Source of the DNA: Crambe crambe
Lineage: Eukaryota > Porifera > Demospongiae > Poecilosclerida > Crambeidae
Assembly (NCBI GenBank): GCA_963924555.1
Contig: OZ004586.1
Span: forward strand, 5,104,501 to 5,168,500
Direction: 5' to 3'
DNA length: 64,000 nucleotides
Under the pieces are notes generated by a model. That model searched no databases. It was not told the DNA's origin and saw only the letters and a list, made by a program, of their open reading frames with translations. Shown in pieces: positions 11,371 to 37,569 of the stretch; the stretch's first letter is position 1, and every line of letters starts with the position of its first letter. Position numbers and translations under genes: made by a program.

Positions 11371-11460
11371 TAATGTTAGTAATAATGAATTATGGCTATG
11401 GCTTACAGGCATTATGACATGATGTCAGTACTTAACTGGTTTATGTTTGTTATAATGCCA

Positions 11461-11714
11461 CTGTAAAAATGGGGGTGTCATGGCACCATGTGTGAAATGA
11501 CACCAAATATTTGTGGTAGCTTACTAAACACTTAGCTACTCATATCCAAATTCATTAATAAGTGCTAGCATAACTTCATCTCTTAAGTAAAGGGTGTTCT
11601 GGGTACCAAAGTGATACTGAAGGTGTTACGTTACACTGATAGTGTTATGACAACACTGGCACAAAAAAATACACCCTATAATTAGGTGTTACCATGACAC
11701 CCCCATTTTTACAG
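11461..11714. mobile_element. 254-bp MITE with CTGTAAAAATGGGGGTGTCA ends
   Basis: The perfect terminal inverted repeat ctgtaaaaatgggggtgtca continues as tgg on the left; the right end is ccatgacacccccattttta then cag. The ACTGTAAAAAT core recurs at the ends of the element at 12713-13684. Target duplication is not clear. Confidence 0.75.
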
Positions 11715-11719
11715 CAATC

Positions 11720-12235
11720 ACCATGCCAACAAAAAAAAATCATGTTCAGGTATAGGTAGTCTATGATAAGGTAGCTAGCACATCACATGATGATACTGAA
11801 TCACACAAAATCACATGTATAGCTACATAATTAGACTTGGAAAACAAACAAGCTATCCCCTGAATATCAGAACAAAACAATAATAAGTTCAGCTTTTCTG
11901 TCTGTCTTCAATGTGCTGAGTGTAGTTATAGCTAGAGTACCTGTAGCTATGGTAAAGAATGAATATTAGTTGATCCAGCATCCCCACATATAAAGTGCTA
12001 ATGCACAGAGAATAGGTTATATTTAAGTGTTCCAGTTTAAATTGGTGTTATTCCCCCACTAGGCTCAACAGACAACTAAAACCCGGGTGGGGCTCTGATA
12101 TCAGAGATAGTTTCTTAACCCCCTTGGATTAGCTAGACTCTGCGTTGGATTTTTTCTTGACAACCACATACAACAGAATCGGATGTGCAAAGACTAGCTA
12201 ATGGCTTTTCCTTTGTCTAAGTGCAGCTAAAAGTT
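11720..12235. other. Gene-free stretch
   Basis: No supported feature. Confidence 0.45.
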
Positions 12236-12239
12236 AGTT

Positions 12240-12245
12240 TGATGA

Positions 12246-12276
<31 letters not shown>

Positions 12277-12445
12277 GAATTTTTGGTTTTTGAACATTCT
12301 CCTCTCTTCTTTGTAGATGTAATAATTCACTGTAGCCTTCTGAGAACCTGTAGAGTAACGGTAGAAGAGAAAGAAGAGTTTTTAGTTTATACAGTCTTAT
12401 GACCTTTGACCCGCCATCCCTACTTACTCTCTGATATATATATAA
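12240..12445. repeat. Dispersed repeat, copy 1 (pair with 46375-46545)
   Basis: From ctcctctcttctttgtagat to tgacccgccatccctactta this stretch is near-identical to 46405-46540. It starts beside an (AT)n run (12247-12275) and ends in the atccctactta box. Confidence 0.6.
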
Positions 12446-12712
12446 GGCTATAGCAATTGGAATAGCTAGGAATAGCTACCTATATATAGCTTGTGCATGT
12501 GCATATCAAAACTACACCCCTATTCCTCACCAGCCAGGCTTAGGGGCTTCAGAGATGTTATCTGCGATCTACGTACAATTACCTTGCTAGCTACATCACA
12601 GATATATGACGCATTATCTACGGCTACCTGTAGCTACACAGGGATTTTACTGACTTGATAAGTAGCTATAGCTACAACAAATGAATTTAGTGGTGATATT
12701 TGGAAAGTTAAC

Positions 12713-13416
12713 ACTGTAAAAATGAAAGTGTGTACTGCACACTAAATTGTCCCAATATACACGCACTGTATTGGGACAAAATGGTGTGCAGTAAACACTT
12801 TCATCTTATGATGAATAAATTCCCCTCAGATTGCACCATGCAGATTGAGTCCAAATTTTTCCAGGGGAGCATGCATGCCCCTGACCCCCCTAGATGTGCA
12901 TAGTCACAATCATTCTGTATGCGTAATCAGGAGCGTATTTTTCCTGGCGGTAACTACCATACAGTAGAGGCAAAGGAGGCCGCTGCCTCCTCGCTTGCTA
13001 CACTTATTAAATTCTAGTTCTAAAAAACGCACATGTTAACATGTCAATGAGGCTGCCACGGTAAGTTCCAAGCCTGTAACTGGTTAGTTTAATTTAAAAA
13101 ATATGAAGGGCTGAACAGAGGGAGGCAAAACGGAAAGAAAACGAGGAAGCAAAGGCTCAGAACACATCGACGAACATTCGCTATGATTAAAGTGGGCGTG
13201 ATCGGGAAAGTTTTTTTCCACGCGCAAGCATTTTTCTATGATCCTAGTTTTATGCCCTTGATTATATAGACTCATCACTTCAATTTTGCCTCTGATATGC
13301 CTCTGTGAAACACTAGCTATTTGTGGAACAAACTGTGCTAGTGCATGTGCATAAGAGTGTTTTTCACAACTGCAAACTGTAAGCTTATAGCCACCTCATG
13401 CCTCATTGCAGAATCT

Positions 13417-13448
<32 letters not shown>

Positions 13449-13684
13449 GAATATCCGCACACTTGCACACAGGAAAATTTTTACCTGGTCATGCCTACTG
13501 GGAGTTTTTCTTAATTTGTATTGCTATGCAATGCAGCTGGCCAGGCATAGAGTCTAAAAATATTTCCAGCTTGGATGGGAGAAGCTTGCATTTTTGTCCC
13601 AATACACATGTGCACTGTTTTGTTTTCAGTGTGTGTATTGGAAAAATTTAGTGTTCAGTAGCTACACACATTTATTTTTACAGT
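12713..13684. mobile_element. ACTGTAAAAAT-ended element with internal hairpin
   Basis: The left end actgtaaaaatgaaagtgtg is mirrored at the right by cacacatttatttttacagt. Just inside the left end is a second palindrome around tgtcccaatatacacgcact. It contains a poly-G run at about 13417-13447 and no intact coding region. Confidence 0.55.
13417..13447 (+). repeat. Poly-G homopolymer, about 31 bp
   Basis: Uninterrupted G run. Its length is likely unreliable in an assembly. Confidence 0.9.
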
Positions 13685-13689
13685 ACATG

Positions 13690-14370
13690 ATTTCGAATAG
13701 CTAGTTATCTTGATCTTCAAGGCTTTATCTGCACTGCATGTATAGGAATTCTACTAAATCTTTGCCTAAATTTATCTTACTTATTATGAAGCATTTCTCA
13801 CCTTTCCACAGAAATACTTTATAATTAGCTATGCTATGGTTCTTAAGGTAGCTGTACATCCAAAATGCTTATTACTAGGGGTGCACTGGGTGCACAACCT
13901 CACTTCATGTAGTAGGTAATAGATAAATCATTAGAGAAAGGTGGAAATAATCAGTTTATGGCCATGGATCGGATGACCAGTCAACCTCCACAAGCTTTTA
14001 GATTGCATAGCTCTGAATGTGCATGGTCTCAGCAGGAAATAATATTATGATAAATCCTAGATGAAACCCTGCCAAGATATTTTCATCGCTAGGGCAAAGG
14101 CTATGTTTCAAGTTGGACATTGTTGAGCTATTCTGGTGGAAGTTATGATAATAATTATTCCTGTATTGCCAGGGCACATGCCCAGCTGGCAGGCCCTGGC
14201 TTAGCTATGTAGCTAGCTAAAGTGATCTTACTCCTACTGCTTCAAACAATGTTATAAGCCATGGTAATTTATTTAACTATTTCTCAGGATGTCTCAATAC
14301 TAGGGTCAAAGTTCAAATAAGCTTAGTCTCTCGATTTGCTCAAATTCGAGCTTTGATCACTTACTACATA
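13690..14370. other. Gene-free stretch
   Basis: No supported exon or complete element. Confidence 0.4.
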
Positions 14371-14374
14371 CCAT

Positions 14375-15345
14375 GTAGATTACATACCAAGTAGAAAAAA
14401 TTAATCAAAGCACGTTTCTTCCCTGAGTACCTGAGCGCTTCGCTGCCATCATGGATCTCTAAGCAACTTCCTTCTTCATGCTATTAACTTAGAGCGCCTA
14501 ACTCTACTTCGTTTTGGACTGCACATCAGGTCAGAAATTGTACTACCATCTCCATGTTGACGATCTTTACCATACAATCCTGTAACAAGCCAGGCTTGAT
14601 TGCAGACAGAGATGAGACTCTGCTAAGCACTGCAGTGTATATTAGCAGGCATTAGCTATGTGGTCCGTATTAATAGCTGACAAAAAGTCATAATCAGCTG
14701 CTTGTATTATAGAAATGTTTCCTATCTTTTATCAGGTTATGGCCTTCCAGCTTCTTATGATATGGAAATGTTTCCTATCTTTTATCAGGTTATGGTTCAA
14801 TAATCTGTGACTTGGGACACTAGTAAGAGAGTAGAGTTGTGCTTCCTGACCTTTTTAATGATCAAAATAATTATTGCCTTGACAGCTTGACATATCTGTA
14901 ATGTAAAAAAAAACATACATTGTAAATATCTTATTGCCTGTTTACTTGGTATGTGGTCAACTCTTGTTACATACCAAGTAGGTAAATAAAAGTGTGTTTC
15001 TTCCCTGAATGCCTCAACGCTTCGCTGCCATCACGGAACTTCGTCCTACTTCATGCTATTAACTTAGAGCGCCTAACACTACTTCATTTTGGACTGCGCA
15101 TCAGTTTGTGAGCATTCCTGCACATACCTTCTTTCGTCGGGAGTTGTACTACAGTCTCCATGTTGACGATCTTTACCATACAATCTAAGAACATGTGCAA
15201 GCAGAGTTCTTGAGCGGCAGACCTTGATTGCGGACAAAGATGAGACTCTGCTAAGCAGTGTGTACAGGGTGAGTATCTAGTCAGCTTTGTACTACCGTCT
15301 CCATGTCGACGATCTTTACCATACAATCTACAAAAAAAAATACAC
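14375..15345. mobile_element. TACATACCAAGTAG-ended repeat, copy 1, internally duplicated
   Basis: Starts with acataccaagtagaaaaa and contains gcgcctaactctacttcgtt, a tgttgacgatctttaccata box and gatgagactctgctaagca. A second partial copy starts inside at about 14970, so the tgttgacgatctttaccata box appears three times (14554, 15161 and a variant near 15302). A further copy is at 46610-47460. The opposite end reads tacttggtatgtggtcaact. Non-coding. Confidence 0.6.
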
Positions 15346-15601
15346 AAGCTTACATTGCAAATCATTTGGAGTTGGAAAGTAGCGTCAATAAAAAAAAATA
15401 ACACGCGCGCGCAGCTCAGCGAGTGAGGATATATCTATCTTGTTATTGTTGCTCAACCCAATCTACCACCCTAATAATGATGACTCTGTGGCTACCAATA
15501 CTTGAAGTGTGGACACAATATGAAGGACACAATAATATTATGTAATCAAAATTAATGCAGCTAGCTGTTATATTTTTGATAGAGTATATTGGTAAGGTTT
15601 G

Positions 15602-29711
<14,110 letters not shown>

Positions 29712-29806
29712 TTCTTGCGTTGCAACGAAATATTGACGATCGCGTATTCATAGCCTCGTGGACTCTGCGAGGTGATCGAACACCCTCAGCTGCTAGCTAG
29801 CTACTT

Positions 29807-30107
29807 CAGAGGAGTAGCTACCATTGAGGCAACTGAGGCACTCGCCTCAGTGAAAAATTTAGGAAATTTAGTACATGATCAACAGAGAGGTTTGCAGTGC
29901 CAGCCCATTGCTGACCCTTCCTGAATTAGAGTGAGTACTAACTTTCTCTTGAATATTATAGAAAATTGATCTATTTATACTGCATGAGAATATCAGTAGA
30001 ATGATTGATTCTAGGTCTCCAAATTTTATTTCAAAATTGCTTTGCACTCTGTGTGGGAGGCCCCCAATTTTGCCTCAGTGGAATAAAAAAACCTGGCTAC
30101 TCCCCTG
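29807..30107. mobile_element. 301-bp CAGAGGAGTAGC MITE with 5-bp target duplication
   Basis: The left end cagaggagtagctacc is matched by ggctactcccctg at the right, with inner gaggcaactgaggca / tgcctcagtgg. It is flanked by tactt on both sides (29802-29806 and 30108-30112). It sits just upstream of PRPF3 exon 1. Confidence 0.7.
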
Positions 30108-30111
30108 TACT

Positions 30112-30597
30112 TCAGTAGGCTCACTTCTATAGCAATCTATCCAATAAGCTGATCATCTAGCAAGCAGTATACACTTACAGAAAGAGAATAAAATAAAGAT
30201 CAACAGCATTGGGTCAGCAGAGAGGAACGTTGCCGGTTGACCTTTGAAGCTTTTTAATCACCCATGCTCTAGTAACACATGCTTGCATGCAATTGCTATG
30301 TACAGCAGTACAGTGAAGTATACGAGTTACATATTATAGCTAGAACAGAACATGGACCCTCCTAACTCAAATTCTAGATATGCCACTGGCTCTCATTTCT
30401 CAGGCTTTTTTCTCTCTTTTTTTCGGGGAAGAGGGAATGGGCCTGGGAACAAGGCTAGTTCTTGCAATGTGCTTCAGCCATAATCTAATGACAGAGACTG
30501 GGAAGCATTAATCCATAATCCTCACCTCCATAATTCTTGATTTAGTATTTTGATTTTATGCTAATTATTATAATAAATAACTCAATCAAAATTATTG
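30112..30597. other. Intergenic stretch
   Basis: Between the MITE upstream of PRPF3 and the 3' end of the cupin gene. No exon seen. Confidence 0.5.
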
Positions 30598-32004
30598 TTA
30601 TGGATTCTTGCTCATGTGCTCTGTATATTCGTCAAGTACAATTCGATTCACTTCAGTGAAAGTGAAATCACTGTTTGGAAGAAACTCTGCAATACAGTCT
30701 CCTTCCTTCACATAGCTGAAAGAGGGCCACCTCACTTTGTCTTCTCTTCCATATTTGTAGCACTGGATAGTAGCGCAGAAATCATTGGTATCATTGAAGA
30801 GCCTGTGTGTCTGGTACCAGTAGGGTGACATCCAGGTTATGTCTCCTTTCTGCACATTAAATTCTTTAATTTTTGTCTTCATGTCCTTGTTGTAAACTTC
30901 AATTCGAATTCCACCAAAAAGCACTTTGATTACACCAAATGAGTTGCCATGACTATGGACTGGACTGCCATTGTTTTTTGACCATAACTCCAGAACATAA
31001 GGAATCCCAGGAGAGTTCCCATGAGAAGACCCCAGAGTTATTCGAAGATATTTCAAGTTCTTTTCCTTCAATTTATTGTAGAGCATTTTACCTTCAGTCT
31101 CCAAGTTATAGCGAAGAGCATCAGAGAATTTGTATTTCCGATGATTGGGGGTCCAGTCGAGATCCACATTAGTGGCTAAAACATTGCTGTATAACTCTAA
31201 GCATTCAGCAGGAAGGCTAGCAGAGAATATGTAGTCATTCTTATCCAACTTAAATAAAGACAGGTTAGAACTGTCTAAAACTGCAAAAGGCCAATTGACA
31301 ACTAAAGGATAAGGACAATGATCAACCTTATTTTCAACAGAAATGATATCTCTTGCTATATTGATGTAGTGCTCCCCTTGCCTAGATTTCAGCAGTTGTA
31401 ATGCATTGCTAGAAAGATTAGGGAGTACATCTTGCTCAGCTGTAGAAGTTTCAATGTAGGATTGCATGCTCTTTCCTTCAATCATTTGTAAAGCATAAAT
31501 ATTGGTAAGAATGTTGCAAGGTAGCACATCATATAGCTCCGCCAACTTCTTGATATGCGCTCCAAATAGATACTCCATCTTGTCCCTCTTCTTTACTTGT
31601 TCTTCAATGGTTAAACCTGCTAAGAAATCGAAAGAAAGAAGGGTGGTTTCTTCCATAAAATATCCTTTTCCATACTTCAAAACAAGGGTATCTCTATTAA
31701 AGCTGAACCAGTATGAAGTGACTTCAACTGGATTGAAACCAACTCCTTCTTCATATTTTTCAGCCAATACTTGCACAACCCTCCCACCAAGCTTAAACCG
31801 TGCTTTTTTCTCTTGTATTTCCAGAGATATCCATTCAGTATTATTCTTTGATTTTTCTGACCGAATCACGATTTCAAAGCTACTCTTACGCAGGATATTG
31901 AAGATGAGTACCCCTTGCCCATGCAGCAAGTAAGGTTGCACCCAAGTAGCAGGATGGTCTGCATCACTGAAGTACAGATCACTAAAACTCTCAGTAGCAC
32001 TCAT
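30598..32004 (-). CDS. Cysteine-dioxygenase-like cupin protein with an extra N-terminal domain
   Basis: A single-exon gene of 468 codons. The C-terminal 130 residues are a cupin: GSPVHSHGNSFGVIKVLFGG (about 346-365) gives the PxHxH motif with His350 and His352 and a downstream Gly, and QTHRLFN places a third His at about 400. This is the iron-binding 3-His set of cysteine dioxygenases, which oxidise thiols such as cysteine to sulfinic acid. The Cys of the Cys-Tyr crosslink of mammalian CDO, normally just after the HxH, is replaced here by Phe/Gly. Residues about 30-128 form a separate beta-rich segment (FEIVIRSE, then SYWFSFNRDTLVLKYGKG) that resembles farnesoic-acid-methyltransferase-like/lectin-type domains; that link is tentative. 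The middle (about 130-330) is unassigned. No signal peptide is obvious, so it is likely cytosolic. Substrate cannot be told from sequence. Confidence 0.7.
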   Translation of the reverse strand: MSATESFSDLYFSDADHPATWVQPYLLHGQGVLIFNILRKSSFEIVIRSEKSKNNTEWISLEIQEKKARFKLGGRVVQVLAEKYEEGVGFNPVEVTSYWFSFNRDTLVLKYGKGYFMEETTLLSFDFLAGLTIEEQVKKRDKMEYLFGAHIKKLAELYDVLPCNILTNIYALQMIEGKSMQSYIETSTAEQDVLPNLSSNALQLLKSRQGEHYINIARDIISVENKVDHCPYPLVVNWPFAVLDSSNLSLFKLDKNDYIFSASLPAECLELYSNVLATNVDLDWTPNHRKYKFSDALRYNLETEGKMLYNKLKEKNLKYLRITLGSSHGNSPGIPYVLELWSKNNGSPVHSHGNSFGVIKVLFGGIRIEVYNKDMKTKIKEFNVQKGDITWMSPYWYQTHRLFNDTNDFCATIQCYKYGREDKVRWPSFSYVKEGDCIAEFLPNSDFTFTEVNRIVLDEYTEHMSKNP

Positions 32005-33024
32005 TGCATCAAACCTAAACTAAACTACATCTGATTTGATTGATGGCTATAACTTCATTATTCATGGCACCCTCTTAATGAGTTTTTTGGCTCTGCTAAT
32101 AGTGCATTCATTGTCCTCATTATCATAAAGTACTGCTATGAATACTCATGACATTTGCACTTTTGTAGTAATTGCCATGTTGTGGCTTACACTAGTTAGC
32201 TAGCTATGATAATCATTTCTTATGCAACTCCACATGTTCCGAAAAGAGTAGCTATACCGTAGTGATAGACCACACATCCTGCATACCTCTCTTCTCTCAT
32301 TATGCACACACTTAGATGCAAACAGTGAAATAATTAATTCCTACCCACTCTTTCATCTGCCATGACCTGTAACCATACTAGACTAAATGGCTCCTATCAC
32401 TATAAAAATAAATTCTTTTTTAGGTTACCTGAGTTGCAAATTGGAATGTATCACAAGAAGTCACCCTATTAGCTATAGCCATAAAGAATGTTGACATTGT
32501 AAATCGTATGATTATGATAGCCATACAAATAGCTATTAATAGCTATACATGTGGCAGATTCTTCCTTCCCCCCTCCCCCAAGCGAGGTAGCTCCATAAAA
32601 GCTAACTAAAATGAGCAAAATCACCCCATTTTGCTGTTATAATTGTGAACTAATGGCAATATTCATATGATTCAATCATATCAATACTCAGAGTTCTCTC
32701 TTAGCTACATAGCTGGCTATACCACCTATAATGTAACAATGCACCCCCCTGTTTGGCTAGGTATTTTAATCCAGACAGTTTACTTTTTTTTAATAAGCCA
32801 ATATTCCATACTCCATGACTTTTTATTGAGGTCAGGAGCTGGTGTTTCAAAATGCACAAAACAGCACAAATCACAACCGGGAAGACATGTACACAGTACA
32901 TAGACCAAAACTAGCATAAATAAGCTAAATAACAAGTGCATAGATTGTGATGTCACTAGAAAAGGCTACAACTAATAGGTCAAAACTACATTCATCAGCT
33001 AGCTCTTTCGCAGTACGCATGCGT
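32005..33024. other. Intergenic stretch
   Basis: Upstream region of the cupin gene (minus strand) and of the retroelement. No exon or complete repeat seen; the short overlapping frames at 32667-32903 look like chance. Confidence 0.45.
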
Positions 33025-33034
33025 AGTAGTCGGA

Positions 33035-33600
33035 CCAAGGAAGGAGGTCAAGGAAGAAGTCGCACCAAGGAAGGAGGTCACTTCCCTCATCCCAGACACT
33101 AACAGCCGCCCAGCTGATATCTTCCTCCCAAACTGGTCCAGGGGCCTCCCAGCTGCCCTGGACGTGACAGTTATCTCCACTCTGCAAACCTCCACTCTGT
33201 CTGGTGCTGCCAAGGATCAAGGCTATGCCTTAAGGGTTGGTGAGGGGAGAAAGATAGCAGCACACCAAGAAGCATGCCAGGCGGTGGGGATGTCATTTGT
33301 CCCCCTTGTGGTGGAGTCGCTGGGAGGCTGGAGTGAGGAGGCTGCCCTTACCATTTCAAGAATTGGCCGCCTCCTGGGGCAGAGAACTGGTTCATCACCA
33401 GGAGAAACTACTCGTCATCTTTTCCAGAGACTATCTGTGGCCCTCTGGAGGGGTAATGCCACCCTTTGGCTTAACCGCCTTCCAACTCACTCTCCCTGGG
33501 TGGATGGTATCATCTAACTGTCTTTTCATCCAATATTTATTACTGTTGCTAGCTAGTCTAGCCTTTGTGATAAAATTAATTGATATGTAAAAAAAAAAAA
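33035..33600 (+). mobile_element. 5'-truncated retroelement with poly(A) tail and target-site duplication
   Basis: An open frame from 33035 to the TAA at 33515-33517 (about 160 codons, no start of its own) encodes the C-terminal end of a retroelement polyprotein: ALDVTVISTLQ, AAHQEACQAVGMSFVPLVVE, SLGGW and HLFQRLSVALWRGNA. I recognise this block from RT-encoding elements of many marine invertebrates. About 80 bp later comes an A13 tail (33588-33600). The same 10-mer, agtagtcgga, flanks the insertion (33025-33034 and 33601-33610). Tail plus duplication is the mark of target-primed reverse transcription. The frame is intact, so insertion is probably recent. It lies 116 bp before the ATG of the MAT pseudogene. 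Confidence 0.8.
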
Positions 33601-34211
33601 AGTAGTCGGATGACGTCTTGCGCAATTGCGCAATCTCTCCGCTGCGCATGCGTAGGGTGTCGCCCTTTTCTTTATAAACGCCGGCTAGCTAGTTCTGTTT
33701 CACGATCTCTCAGTTGCAGTGAACCATGTCTGGAACTAAAGGAGAGACCATCTTATTTACCTCTGAAAGCGTAGGGGAAGGACATCCAGGTAAAATAGCT
33801 AATAGTCAGTTTCACGCGCGCATGTATTAGCTAATACTAGTCTAGCTAGCTATCATCTTCTTGCAGCCTGCGATAAAAAGTCATGGAGTAGGGTAAAACG
33901 GGGTAATTCCGGTCACTCTTTATGACTGCTATGTTCAGTCCCTCGAAACGCAGAGATTAAGCAAGGATAAAATTTTTCCAGACAGTACCACATTAGTACA
34001 GTTTATGCTCCAAAAAGATAGAGTGCAGGTTGAAATAATGTAGCTAAATTAAAAAGTGTGCAGCTAATTGCAGCGAGCAAGCTGACTCTCAGGTCATGAC
34101 TCATTGAAATTTTAAATATTATATATATCTAGGTCTACACTCCAAAATGCCCCAGGCATAGCTACGTATAGGTACGGTACGTGTCATGTATAGTAGCACC
34201 TGTGCTGCATA

Positions 34212-34569
34212 CTAGGGCAATGTTAAACATTCAGTTGACAGCGAGCGAGCAAGCATTCTTTAGTACTACAACTCTTTAGAAGATTAGGGGTGTATCCACC
34301 TTTCACCAGATCACTTTTATTATCCAATTAATAATTATAATTTCATCCCATGCCTGCAGAGTTAGCCAAGTGATTATATGAACCTTCAAGAATCATGATC
34401 ACATTAGCATCCTTCTGATAAGTGGGTAAAGGATAAAGTGGGCATGGTGATCCCATACACAAGCACACCAGGCCACTCAAAATTCTGTGGATACACCCCT
34501 GTGCACAAAAGCCTATAGAAATACTTGCTCGCTCGCTCGCTGTGACTCAAATGTTGTACATTGCCCTAG
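34212..34569. mobile_element. CTAGGGCAATGT-ended MITE in MAT intron 1
   Basis: The left end ctagggcaatgttaaacatt (then gacagcgagcgagcaagca) is mirrored at the right by tgctcgctcgctcgctgtga and tgtacattgccctag. TA on both sides fits a TA duplication as in Tc1/mariner-type elements. Fragments of the family occur at about 5.2, 6.6, 8.9 and 60.4 kb. Confidence 0.65.
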
Positions 34570-35279
34570 TAATGTTTGGATACTATATTATAGCATGGTC
34601 AATTCCTCCCAGAAATTACTTCTCTGGGCTAGCTACATGCTAGGTCCTGTAAGCGTGGCTGATCTTTAACTACAAACTAAGTGTAGCGGTTACTCTCAAG
34701 TATAAATGTAGTTAATAGCCTCACAGTTGTGAGCTGCCTGCTTGCCTTATCTCAGTAGCTATATACAGGCCTACCGTGATCAAAACGTGACAAAATAACA
34801 AGTGATCCTCTGCCAACAGGAAATATGGTAGCCATATGCGGCTACCGGCAGCAGAAAATTTGGTTACTAAAATGTGAGAGATGCCATCTTGATATTTTTT
34901 TGGTGTAGCCACGCCCATTTTCAGAATTCAACAAAGTAGCTACTTCACGCGTGCGGTTCCTGCGAAGCTAGCAGTACCCATAAGGTAATTCCGGTCGCGG
35001 TGTAATTCAGGTCACGCAGAGAAAGAATACAGAGTTTTTGCAGAATACATTTAGCTATGGCTACTACTTTGACTAAAAGAGTGAGGCTGTGAAGTGAGCA
35101 AATCCTTCATGCTAAAAACTAAGACAGGCAATCAGTATCTGTGAATCATGCTTTACTACAAGTCAACTATCATTGAACTATTAGCTTTTATGTTAGAATT
35201 AGCTAGGCATAAATATTAAATAAGGCTCTCCTTTTCCTCTGCCCCAAGACGGCTTGCAAACAGTGGGCCCAGGATCCAT

Positions 35280-35503
<224 letters not shown>

Positions 35504-36757
35504 GATAAGCTGTGCGACCAAGTGTCTGATGCTACGCTTGATGCATACCTCACACATGATCGAAAGAGCAAAGTGGCAATTGGTAAATCCGATTACTTAG
35601 TGTCAGAATACTTGAGAAGGAAAAAATCGATCTGTTAAATTCAATCCATGCCTGCTAAATGACTAAATCACTATAATTATTGTCGTCAATAATAAGTGCT
35701 ATATGCAAGTTAGGAAGCAACTTGTCTCTCTCTGAGGGATTCAGGATGTGCTGCTATTTTCTATGAACCACACTTTGCACAATGGTATAGAAATACAGTT
35801 GCCATAAATAAATAGATAAATTTTATAAATAGATAATAATCAAAAAGTTGTTTTCAGGAGCAAAATTTCTAAGCATTATGGTTGGTAGCAAACCATGACT
35901 GTGAATGAAAAAGAGAGCATGTAGTTTACTTTATCATTTTGATCCCTTTTTATCAACCCCAAGTCACCAGAGATCAAATCTGAGATGGCTATATTATCAC
36001 ATTTTATTATGCTTTTCATAGAAACAGCCACTAAGGGGAATACAATCATTCTCTTGGGAGAGATCTCAAGTACAGCTAGCGCTAAAGTGAATCATGAACA
36101 AGTTGTCAGGGACACCCTCAAGGCTGCGTTGATGATCACCCAGAGAATAACATTGATTATAAAACATGCAATGTGCTGCTATTTATAGAACCCCAAGCGC
36201 ATAAACTTAACAAAAGAATTGCTGAATGTCGTCGGAATAAGTCGATCACCTGGATTGGTCCTGATACCAAAATACTAGTAAAACTTAATTATACACAGCA
36301 ACTCTAGTGGTTCCTTTATTAGACAAAATTAGGACTTGAGGAAGTTCAAACATACCTTAAATTTGCTAATAATTACAAGTTTCCATTCAGTGAATTTACA
36401 TTCTCACTCAGGTTACTATGGAGTATAAAATTGACAATGGGGCTCGTATTCCTCAACCTGTCCACACGATTGTGATCAGTGCACAGCATACTGAGGGTGT
36501 TACAAAAGAGGAAATGAAGAAACAGCTAAAGAAAGACGTCATTGACGTATGTTGTGAAATTCTATTATCCCATGTACCAGCTTTCTCCAAAGTTTGGTCT
36601 GAAACAAATTACATACTCCAGCACTTTGACAGTTTTGTAACAGGAGGGCCAATGGTAGGTAAACTTGCATGTTGGTTAAATAATTTGTGAAGCACTATGT
36701 TGCCTAACTAGCAAGTTATATTTTGATGATTCAAAAAAACCAAACCAAGTAGCTAAA

Positions 36758-36812
36758 AACAACAACAACAAACAAACAAACAAACAAACAAACAAACAAA
36801 TAAACAAAAAAT
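36758..36812. repeat. (AAAC)n/(CAA)n microsatellite
   Basis: A CAA run followed by about nine AAAC units, in the intron between MAT remnants ending at 36654 and starting at 36865. Confidence 0.85.
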
Positions 36813-37569
36813 ACAGAGCAAAACAAAACAGACCACTACAAGCTAATCCATCCTCTCTTCCCAGGCTGATGCAGGCTTGACTGGACGCAAAGTTATTGTT
36901 GACATATGTGGAGGTTGGGGGGGTCATGGAGGTGGAGCATTCTCTGGCACTAATTAAGCAGGGCAGATATTCACTCCTATATCAAAATTAGCTATATAGC
37001 TGTTTCCTACTCCTAATATTAACAGTGTAATTATCTGATATGCAATACTATTAAGCAAGGTCCCAGCTTTCCCACACCAACATGCATTGTTTTTTGTTGT
37101 TGTTGTTATGTTGTTATTGTTTTATTTATTATTTTTTTAAAGCTTAATTATGTCATTGGAGGAAAAGAACCCCTGTCTATTTTCATTGACACCTTTGGCA
37201 CGGGCAAGAAATCTGAAAAAGACCTGATAGACATAGTCAAGGAGAATTTTGATCTCAGCCCTTGTGGCATTATAAGGTATGTGCCAGGCTAATGAGATAT
37301 TGGTATCCAAAGTGGAATCATAGCTATAAGGTATGCATGATAGTTCAAAGTTTTTATTGTGTTCCTTTAACATAATGAAATACAGAGAAATCACCCTTAG
37401 CTGTTTCCATTAGCACCCTGTAACATTGTCATGCTGAATGATCATTCCATAGGGATTTGGATCTACTTAACCCAGAAAAACTACAGTACAGGAAAACAGC
37501 ATGTTATGGTCATTTTGGATGGTCAGAGTACAAGTGGGAGCAGATAAAGGAACTCAAATTTTAAGTTAT

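Noticed and set aside
15084-15404. 106-codon minus-strand open frame with a CxFCRLYGKD segment
   Set aside because: It spans the internally duplicated TACATACCAAGTAG repeat and has no recognisable domain.
31502-31933. 143-codon plus-strand open frame
   Set aside because: It is the antisense shadow of the cupin gene.
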